Shown one piece after another: positions 1-5,629 of a stretch of 6,064 nucleotides of DNA. The notes beneath the pieces were generated by a model. It was given only the letters and a program-made list of their open reading frames with translations, did not search any database and was not told where the DNA came from. The DNA is taken from the NCBI GenBank assembly GCA_903819815.1, contig CAIJFC010000271.1, forward strand, positions 1 through 6,064. Direction: 5' to 3'. The stretch comes from an uncultured Bacteroidota bacterium. GTDB lineage: Bacteria > Bacteroidota > Bacteroidia > Flavobacteriales > Flavobacteriaceae. The position numbers and the translations under genes are program-made. Each line of letters starts with the position of its first letter. The stretch's first letter is position 1.

Positions 1-16
1 TAAATTAAATATATAA

Positions 17-65
17 TATATTTGAAAATTAGAATTTCAAAATTGAAATAATAAATCTATATTTG
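17..65 (+). promoter_or_regulatory. Putative dnaX promoter region with two TAnnTTTG elements
   Basis: Two identical TATATTTG octamers lie at 17-24 and 58-65, and both match TAnnTTTG, the -7 element of Bacteroidota sigma factor promoters. The downstream copy would start transcription near base 70, leaving a leader of only about a dozen bases before the dnaX ATG at 83. It has no TTG at the preferred 17-23 nt spacing; the nearest TTG (43-45) is 12 nt away. The -33 box of the upstream copy would lie before the window. One of the two is probably the dnaX promoter, but the AT-rich context makes chance matches likely. No Shine-Dalgarno sequence precedes the ATG, which is usual in this phylum. Confidence 0.4.
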
Positions 66-82
66 TAAACCAATAATTTTCT

Positions 83-1903
83 ATGGAAGAATTTGTAGTA
101 TCGGCTCGAAAATATCGCCCTCAAACATTTAAAGATGTTGTAGGTCAAAAAGCCATTACCAATACTTTGTTAAACGCTATAGAAACCAATCATTTGGCTT
201 CTGCACTATTGTTTACTGGACCTAGAGGAGTTGGAAAAACGACTTGCGCAAGAATTTTAGCAAGAAAAATAAACCAACCCGGTTACGACGATCCGTTAGA
301 AGATTTCGCTTTTAATGTATTTGAATTGGATGCTGCTTCAAATAATTCAGTCGATGATATTCGGAATTTAATAGACCAAGTTAGAATTCCGCCACAAACA
401 GGAAAATACAAGGTTTATATTATTGACGAGGTCCACATGTTATCAGCAGCAGCATTTAATGCGTTTCTAAAAACATTAGAAGAACCGCCTAAACATGCCA
501 TTTTTATATTGGCAACCACTGAAAAACACAAAATTATTCCCACGATTTTATCTCGTTGTCAGATATTTGATTTCAAAAGAATTACGGTAAAAGACGCAAA
601 AGAACATTTAGCTGAAGTTGCCGAAAGTCAAGGAGTAAAATTTGAAGACGATGCATTACACATTATTGCTCAAAAAGCAGATGGTGCGATGCGTGATGCC
701 TTATCTATATTTGATAGAGTGGTTTCTTTTTGTGGGAATAACCTTACTCGTCAAGCCGTTACAGAAAATTTGAATGTACTTGATTATGAAACTTATATCA
801 ATATCACCGATTTAATAATAGATAATAAAATTCCCGAATTATTAATGGCTTACAATGAAATTCTTTCCAAGGGATTTGATGGGCATCATTTTATTGCTGG
901 ATTAGCATCTCATTTTAGAGATTTATTAGTTTGCAAAACGCCAACCACTATTTCACTTTTGGAAGTTGGCGAACAAGCCCAAAAATTGTACGAAATTCAA
1001 TCTCAAAAAACTTCGCAAGATTTTTTATTAGAAGGAATTCAAATTGCCAATGAATGCGACTTGAAATACAAAATCAGTCAGAATCAGCGTTTACTTGTTG
1101 AACTTTGTTTAATGCAATTGGCATCTATCACTTTTGATGGAGAAAAAAAAAAGGCTGAATCTTATATAATTCCTCCAACACATTTTAAAATTGCCAATTA
1201 TTCGATAACAGATAAAACTGTTGTTGAAAAGCCAGCTGTTACAATCGAAGTACAACCTGAAATTACTCCAGAAATAACTATTGAAGTTGCAGATAAATCT
1301 ATTGAAATTGTTGAAGTAGAAGCAGAATTAGAAGAAATAACTTCAGAAACTAGCGAACCTGAAACTACTCCAATTGAAATTGTTTTTACGGAGGAACTAA
1401 TCGAAAAAACAAAATCACCAACTCCAATTGATATCGCTTCAGAACCTAAAGTATCTGCATTTTCATTGGCGAGTATAAAAGCTAAAAAAGAACTTTTAGA
1501 AGCTGGAAAATCTATTGTAAAAGCTGAAGTTCATCTACCTACAGAAGAATTTAATGAAACCGATATGTTGTTGTATTGGAACAAATATGCACAACGATTA
1601 GGTGATAAAGGTTATAAAATAATGGAATCTTTATTGCAAATAAATGATCCTGTTTTGAACGGAACCACAATTACTTTAGAATTACCCAATCAAGGTTCAA
1701 AAATCGATTTTGAATCGGAATTAATTGGTTTATTAGGGTATCTAAAAGGACATTTACACAATCACAATATTACTATTGAAGTAATTGTAAATGAAAGTGT
1801 TACCACTAAAAAGGCGTTTACTCCCCAGGAAAAATACAATCGATTAACAGAAATCAATCCGAATTTAGATATTCTTAGAAAAACTTTCGAACTGGATATT
1901 TAG
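83..1903 (+). CDS. dnaX: DNA polymerase III subunit gamma/tau (DnaX clamp loader)
   Basis: This is the ATPase subunit of the clamp loader, which opens the sliding clamp onto primed DNA at the replication fork. The 606-residue protein begins with the family's N-terminal block (ARKYRPQTF, residues 8-16). It has a Walker A motif GPRGVGKT (46-53), Walker B IIDEVH (113-118), sensor-1 ATTE (144-147) and the SRC arginine-finger motif (157-159). The AAA+ core and collar domain end near residue 353. An acidic, Thr/Pro/Ile-rich linker (about 376-456) follows, with a short conserved-looking segment SAFSLASIKAKKE (458-470), then a C-terminal domain (about 490-606) of the type seen in Flavobacteria rather than the E. 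coli tau tail. The four cysteines that bind zinc in most DnaX proteins, after Walker A, are absent. An A10 run at 1143-1152 may yield a short gamma form. The start is set by the conserved N-terminus. The TAG stop overlaps the stop codon of the convergent ppx gene. Confidence 0.97.
   Translation: MEEFVVSARKYRPQTFKDVVGQKAITNTLLNAIETNHLASALLFTGPRGVGKTTCARILARKINQPGYDDPLEDFAFNVFELDAASNNSVDDIRNLIDQVRIPPQTGKYKVYIIDEVHMLSAAAFNAFLKTLEEPPKHAIFILATTEKHKIIPTILSRCQIFDFKRITVKDAKEHLAEVAESQGVKFEDDALHIIAQKADGAMRDALSIFDRVVSFCGNNLTRQAVTENLNVLDYETYINITDLIIDNKIPELLMAYNEILSKGFDGHHFIAGLASHFRDLLVCKTPTTISLLEVGEQAQKLYEIQSQKTSQDFLLEGIQIANECDLKYKISQNQRLLVELCLMQLASITFDGEKKKAESYIIPPTHFKIANYSITDKTVVEKPAVTIEVQPEITPEITIEVADKSIEIVEVEAELEEITSETSEPETTPIEIVFTEELIEKTKSPTPIDIASEPKVSAFSLASIKAKKELLEAGKSIVKAEVHLPTEEFNETDMLLYWNKYAQRLGDKGYKIMESLLQINDPVLNGTTITLELPNQGSKIDFESELIGLLGYLKGHLHNHNITIEVIVNESVTTKKAFTPQEKYNRLTEINPNLDILRKTFELDI
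1143..1158 (+). other. Putative tau/gamma frameshift or slippage site in dnaX
   Basis: Ten consecutive A residues (1143-1152) followed by GG encode E354-K355-K356-K357. The last seven bases of the signal (1147-1153) read A AAA AAG in the reading frame, the same heptamer and phase as the E. coli dnaX -1 frameshift site. A -1 slip gives GGC then TGA (1156-1158), a 358-residue product. Loss of one A, as in transcriptional slippage, gives a stop at 1167-1169 and a product of about 361 residues; gain of one A gives the same TGA. A GGAG stretch (1139-1142) sits just upstream, closer than the stimulatory Shine-Dalgarno of E. coli. No strong hairpin lies at the usual distance downstream. The site falls exactly where the ATPase/collar core ends. 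Use of the site is inferred, not shown. Confidence 0.6.
1254..1372 (+). repeat. Imperfect in-frame direct repeat in the DnaX linker
   Basis: A 17-base unit at 1254-1270 recurs at 1356-1372 with one T/C mismatch, 102 bases (34 codons) apart and in the same frame. It encodes PEITP and PETTP in the acidic linker of DnaX. The linker also carries recurrent IEV/IEI tripeptides. This suggests that the low-complexity linker grew by internal duplication, although convergent low-complexity sequence could give the same pattern. Confidence 0.35.
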
Positions 1904-2790
1904 ATTTTTCCGTAGTAAAGTGCTTTTACAATTCCATCAGAAAGACCAATTTTTGGAACATAAATATTTTTTGCACCACTCCATTTCATAGCATTTAAGT
2001 AAATTTTTGTTGCCAAAACAATAACGTCAGCTCTATCTGCATTTAATCCTAATTCCGTAATTCTTTGCTCGTAAGAAAGTGAATTTAAAAACGCAAACTG
2101 AGAATTCACATACATGTAAGACAACGGTTTGTCTTCCATTTTGCCTGACATTTTAAACAATTTATTAATATTGCCTCCTGATCCTATAAGACTTACATCA
2201 TCATAGACTTCAGTATTGGTTTTAATCCATTTTTCTATTTCGTGCCAAACTATATCAGAAACAACTTCATTTAATAGTCGGACTGTTCCCGCTTTAAATG
2301 ATTTTGAAGCAATCATTTTACCATTTGAGAATAGAGAAAATTCGGTACTTCCACCACCAACATCTACGTACAAATAGGTTTTTTCTGTTTTTAGTAAATA
2401 ATGTAAATCTGTTGAGGCAATTATAGCTGCTTCTGTTTTTCCATCGATAATTTTAATCTCAATATCCGCTTTATCTTTAATAATGTCAATTACTTCAAGT
2501 CCATTATAAGCTTCACGCATTGCTGAAGTTGCGCAAGCCATGTATTTTTCAACTTTGTGAACTTTCATTAATAGCTTGAAGGCTTTCATCGCATCTACCA
2601 TTCTATTGATATTCTCTTCAGAAATCTCGCCAACAGTAAATGCGTCTTGACCCAAACGAATTGGAACCCGAACTAAAGCACTTTTGCTGAATTGTGTTTC
2701 TTTTCCTTCTTCTTCAATAATATTAGCTACCAATAGTCGCATTGCATTTGAACCAACGTCTATTGCTGCATATTTTTTTATTGTAATCAT
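1900..2790 (-). CDS. ppx: Short Ppx/GppA family phosphatase (exopolyphosphatase)
   Basis: This is a member of the Ppx/GppA branch of the ASKHA (actin/Hsp70-like) fold, whose enzymes cleave terminal phosphate from polyphosphate or from pppGpp. The 296-residue protein shows the first phosphate-binding motif IDVGSNAMRLL (10-20), ATSAMREA (87-94), the putative catalytic glutamate E120, the second phosphate motif DVGGGSTE (143-150), GSGGNINKL (203-211) and NADRADVI (250-257). E120, D143 and E150 fall where E. coli Ppx has E121, D143 and E150, by my recollection of that enzyme. The length fits the two-domain short form; the C-terminal HD-like domains of the roughly 500-residue E. coli enzyme are absent. 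It lies 32 bp downstream of ppk1, so polyphosphate is the likely substrate, but pppGpp cannot be excluded. The start ATG has only an A/T-rich leader and no Shine-Dalgarno. Its TAA stop overlaps the dnaX stop. Confidence 0.9.
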   Translation of the reverse strand: MITIKKYAAIDVGSNAMRLLVANIIEEEGKETQFSKSALVRVPIRLGQDAFTVGEISEENINRMVDAMKAFKLLMKVHKVEKYMACATSAMREAYNGLEVIDIIKDKADIEIKIIDGKTEAAIIASTDLHYLLKTEKTYLYVDVGGGSTEFSLFSNGKMIASKSFKAGTVRLLNEVVSDIVWHEIEKWIKTNTEVYDDVSLIGSGGNINKLFKMSGKMEDKPLSYMYVNSQFAFLNSLSYEQRITELGLNADRADVIVLATKIYLNAMKWSGAKNIYVPKIGLSDGIVKALYYGKI

Positions 2791-2822
2791 TAAATTTTAT
2801 TTGGAAATAAATTAATTATAAA

Positions 2823-4931
2823 TTATAATTTTTCGGTAAGTACGTCAAGACGATTTAAATAGTAATTGTACATTTCTTGTTGCGCTCTAAAAACTGGATT
2901 TTTACCTCTTATACGGTATTTGTTATCCAATTTATCTGAATGCAAACGTGATTTTACATTTCCTTTCCAACCAATATTAAAAATATCGATAAGTTCGTTT
3001 TTTATTCTTTCGTCATAAATTGGGCAAGTAACTTCAACCCTTCCATCTACATTTCTAGTCATAAAATCAGCCGAAGAAATAAATACTTCTGGATCATTAT
3101 CATTACCAAAAATGTATATTCTAGCATGTTCTAAATAATTGTCGACAATACTTATCGCTTCGATGTTTGAACTCATTCCTTTAACACCAGGAATTAACGA
3201 ACAAATTCCTCTAATTTGAAGTTGGATGATTACTCCTGCATTACTTGCGTCGTATAATTTATCAATTAATTGAACATCCGTCAAACTATTTAATTTGAGT
3301 TTGATAAATGCAGTTTTACCATTTTCAGCATTAGAAATTTCGCGCTCAATTAACTTATTAATTTTGGAACGGGTGTAATGAGGAGAAACTATTAGATGTT
3401 TGTATCGATGAACTCTATAATTCACATTAAAGAATTCAAATATCTTAGAAACGTCTTTTAAAATTTGCTGATGACTTGTAAATAATGTTACGTCAGTGTA
3501 TACTTTTGCCGTAGCTTCATTAAAATTTCCAGTAGAAATAATACCATAACGAACTAATTTTCCATTTTGAATTCTCTCAACAAGACAAATTTTACTGTGA
3601 ACTTTCAAACCTTTAATTCCGAAAATTAATTCAATACCTTCTGTTTGCATTTGTTCTGCATAAGATATGTTACTGGCTTCGTCGAAACGAGCTTGCAACT
3701 CAATTTGAACGGTGACTTTCTTTCCGTTTTTAGCTGCATTGATTAAAGAACTGATAACTTGGGAGTTTTTTGCTAATCGGTATAAAGTAATTTTTATAGC
3801 CGTAACATGAGGATCTAAAGCGGCCTCTCTTAAAAATTTAATTATATAAGAAAACGACTGGTATGGGGCGTTTATAAGGTAATCTTTCTTAGCAATTTTA
3901 TTTAAAATACTTCCGTCAAGACTCAAACCTTCAACAGGTAATGGAATTTTTGGTTCGTATAATAAATCGAATCTTCCAAGGTTTGGAAAGTCCATAAAAT
4001 CACGTCTATTATGATACCTTCCACCAGGAATAATACTATCTGACGCATCGATTCCCATATTGGTAAGGAAAAATTTCAAGGTGTCTTTTCCTATAGATTG
4101 ATCGTAAACAAAACGCACTGGCTCTCCTATTCTTCTGTCTTTTACACTTGTAGCAATTTTTTCAAGCATACTTTTACTCATGTCGCTATCAATATCTAAT
4201 TGAGCGTCACGGGTAATTTTTATCATGTGTGCAGAAATACTTTCGTAATCGAAAATATTGAATAAACTAGATAAATTATGGCGAATTACGTCGTCTATTA
4301 AAATTACATATTGTTTTTCATCTTCCGAAGGTAAAACAACAAAACGGTTAATCGATTTTGGAATTTCAATTACAGCATAGCGAATTTCCTTTTTTGGTTT
4401 AACCACTCCTAAAACTTTAGGTTCCGGTTTCATCACCAATTTAACCGCTAAATAACCTAACGTATCTTTAAGCACCGGGAATTCAGCTAAGTCATTTAAG
4501 ATAATGGTAACTAAGGCTGGGCTTACTTTTTGAATAAAAAAATCTTTAATAAAATTCTCCTGTTCACTTGTAATTTGACTTTCATCAATAATTAGGATAT
4601 TTTGAGCTTGTAATTTATCCTCAATGATCTTTAAAATCCTCAAACTTTCCGTTTGTTGTTCAATAACAATTTCGGTAATGTCTTTTACCAATTGATTTGC
4701 GCTAATTCCCATGAGCACTTTCTCACCAGAAATTCCTGACAAACTTAATCTTCGAATGGCAGCAAATCGAACTCGGAAAAACTCATCTAAGTTGTTTGAA
4801 AATATACCTAAAAAACGTAAACGGTCTAATAAAGGTACGTTTTCATCCGATGCTTCCTGAAGAACACGAGCATTAAATGCTAGCCAGCTTTTTTCTCTGT
4901 CTATATATTTGTAGTCCAAATTTTTATTCAT
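2823..4931 (-). CDS. ppk1: Polyphosphate kinase 1
   Basis: This enzyme reversibly transfers the gamma-phosphate of ATP onto a growing polyphosphate chain through a phosphohistidine intermediate. The 702 residues match the family length (about 690) and its four-part layout: an N domain (about 1-115) with SWLAFNARVLQEA and SNNLDEFF (45-52), a head domain (about 116-330), and two phospholipase D-like C-terminal domains (about 331-510 and 511-702). All key residues known from E. coli Ppk appear at a constant offset of +10: R385, R415, H445 (in VHSK, the phosphorylated histidine), Y478 (stacks on adenine), R574 and H602 (in EHAR). It therefore looks fully active. The ATG overlaps the sixA stop as ATGA (4928-4931), so translation is probably coupled to that gene; no separate ribosome binding site is evident. 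The ppx gene follows after 32 bp. No Pho-type operator was recognised. Confidence 0.97.
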   Translation of the reverse strand: MNKNLDYKYIDREKSWLAFNARVLQEASDENVPLLDRLRFLGIFSNNLDEFFRVRFAAIRRLSLSGISGEKVLMGISANQLVKDITEIVIEQQTESLRILKIIEDKLQAQNILIIDESQITSEQENFIKDFFIQKVSPALVTIILNDLAEFPVLKDTLGYLAVKLVMKPEPKVLGVVKPKKEIRYAVIEIPKSINRFVVLPSEDEKQYVILIDDVIRHNLSSLFNIFDYESISAHMIKITRDAQLDIDSDMSKSMLEKIATSVKDRRIGEPVRFVYDQSIGKDTLKFFLTNMGIDASDSIIPGGRYHNRRDFMDFPNLGRFDLLYEPKIPLPVEGLSLDGSILNKIAKKDYLINAPYQSFSYIIKFLREAALDPHVTAIKITLYRLAKNSQVISSLINAAKNGKKVTVQIELQARFDEASNISYAEQMQTEGIELIFGIKGLKVHSKICLVERIQNGKLVRYGIISTGNFNEATAKVYTDVTLFTSHQQILKDVSKIFEFFNVNYRVHRYKHLIVSPHYTRSKINKLIEREISNAENGKTAFIKLKLNSLTDVQLIDKLYDASNAGVIIQLQIRGICSLIPGVKGMSSNIEAISIVDNYLEHARIYIFGNDNDPEVFISSADFMTRNVDGRVEVTCPIYDERIKNELIDIFNIGWKGNVKSRLHSDKLDNKYRIRGKNPVFRAQQEMYNYYLNRLDVLTEKL

Positions 4932-5416
4932 ATTTTTAAATCTCTAGGAAATATAACTTTTTGTATTTTCCCTTTTTTAAATAATTTCCATTCCTGACAA
5001 TCAAATTTAATCCAAATAAAACCTGAAGTCGGAACATTTTCGATAAATATATCGCCAAATTTATTAACAAAATTTGTTATAGCCGCATTATGACCAAAAA
5101 GAATAACATTTTCTAAATCTTTGTTTAATGATTTAATCACTTTTTCTAAGTGATTTTCATCAAATGTATATAAATCTTCTTTGACAATAATTTGATTTAA
5201 AGGAACTGAATAATTAGTTGCAAAAATAGTAGCCGTTTCATACGCACGTCTTGCATTGCTGCTGAATAGTACAAATTTATCAATTAATAAATTTCTGCTT
5301 TCTAAAGAAACTAATGCAGCATCATTTTTACCACCTTCAGTTAATTTTCGATCTTTATCACTAACTGGTTCGTCCCAGCTGGATTTTGCATGTCTGATAA
5401 GAATTAAATTTTTCAT
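4928..5416 (-). CDS. sixA: SixA-like phosphohistidine phosphatase (histidine phosphatase superfamily)
   Basis: This is a small single-domain member of the RHG histidine phosphatase superfamily, related to SixA, which removes phosphate from phosphohistidine in proteins. Counting from the chosen ATG (5416, 162 residues), it opens with the catalytic RHAKSSW motif (R8, H9 as nucleophile). The second arginine lies in SSNARRAYETA (52-62), the acidic residue in KEDLYTF (79-85), and the second histidine in FGHN (H109). There is no signal peptide, so it should be cytoplasmic. The reading frame is open upstream to an ATG at 5446 and a TTG at 5458, which would add 10 or 14 residues, but the family normally begins directly at M-K-x-L-I-L-x-R-H. 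It is the first gene of a likely sixA-ppk1-ppx operon and overlaps ppk1 by 4 bp. Family membership is clear; the true substrate is unknown. The symbol reflects similarity only. Confidence 0.88.
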   Translation of the reverse strand: MKNLILIRHAKSSWDEPVSDKDRKLTEGGKNDAALVSLESRNLLIDKFVLFSSNARRAYETATIFATNYSVPLNQIIVKEDLYTFDENHLEKVIKSLNKDLENVILFGHNAAITNFVNKFGDIFIENVPTSGFIWIKFDCQEWKLFKKGKIQKVIFPRDLKI

Positions 5417-5468
5417 GTATTTTGAAATTAAATCAGAAAATCCCATAAATTTAATCAATTAGAATTTA

Positions 5469-5475
5469 CAATATA
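5469..5475 (-). promoter_or_regulatory. Weak candidate -7 element for the sixA-ppk1-ppx operon
   Basis: Read on the minus strand, these bases are TATATTG, one T short of the TAnnTTTG consensus. No TTG lies at the preferred spacing upstream. The element would place the transcript start near 5463, giving a leader of roughly 45-50 bases to the ATG at 5416 and leaving almost none for the alternative TTG at 5458. It is the best match I found in the divergent intergenic region for this direction, but it is weak. Confidence 0.22.
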
Positions 5476-5528
5476 CGGATTTTTTAATGTTTTAATTACA
5501 TCTACACGGGCTTTTTATTTTAAAATAA

Positions 5529-5558
5529 TTGGAATTGTTTTATTTAAATGTACCTTTG
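5529..5558 (+). promoter_or_regulatory. Bacteroidota-type promoter for the J-domain/KTSC gene
   Basis: A TTG at 5529-5531 and a perfect TAnnTTTG match (TACCTTTG, 5551-5558) are separated by 19 bases, the spacing expected for primary sigma factor promoters of Flavobacterium and Bacteroides. Transcription would begin at about 5562-5566. The leader would be about 65 bases to the ATG at 5630, or about 15 bases to the alternative in-frame ATG at 5579. This is the clearest promoter in the window. Confidence 0.65.
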
Positions 5559-5613
5559 CAAAAAATTTGTCATTTTTAATGATTATAAAATTAATTATAT
5601 CATTCGAAAGGCG

Positions 5614-5626
5614 CTTATTTAATAAG
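5614..5626. repeat. Small perfect palindrome before the J-domain gene
   Basis: CTTATT (5614-5619) and AATAAG (5621-5626) are exact reverse complements around a single T, three bases upstream of the ATG at 5630. In RNA it could form only a weak 4-bp hairpin with a 5-base loop. It could be an operator half-site pair or a chance event in AT-rich DNA. Confidence 0.25.
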
Positions 5627-5629
5627 TTT

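Noticed and set aside
1205..1224. Seven-pair hairpin in dnaX as a frameshift stimulator
   Set aside because: It includes a G-T pair and starts about 52 bases after the slippery heptamer, far beyond the 5-8 base spacing of known stimulators.
1878..1910. GAAAAA/TTTTTC inverted repeat as a bidirectional terminator at the dnaX-ppx junction
   Set aside because: Only six mostly A-T pairs with a 21-base loop and mismatched flanks; too weak for an intrinsic terminator.
5417..5458. N-terminal extension of SixA from the TTG at 5458 or the ATG at 5446
   Set aside because: The family's first strand and RHG motif begin right after the ATG at 5416. The extra 14 or 10 residues have no family support, and the longest version needs a TTG start.
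5256..5462. 68-codon plus-strand open frame opposite sixA
   Set aside because: It lies almost wholly antisense to the well-supported sixA coding region, resembles no family I know, and has no promoter or leader. It is a shadow frame.
5506..5520. ACACGGGC followed by a T-rich run, resembling a terminator
   Set aside because: No complementary upstream arm exists, so there is no stem, and no plus-strand gene ends nearby.
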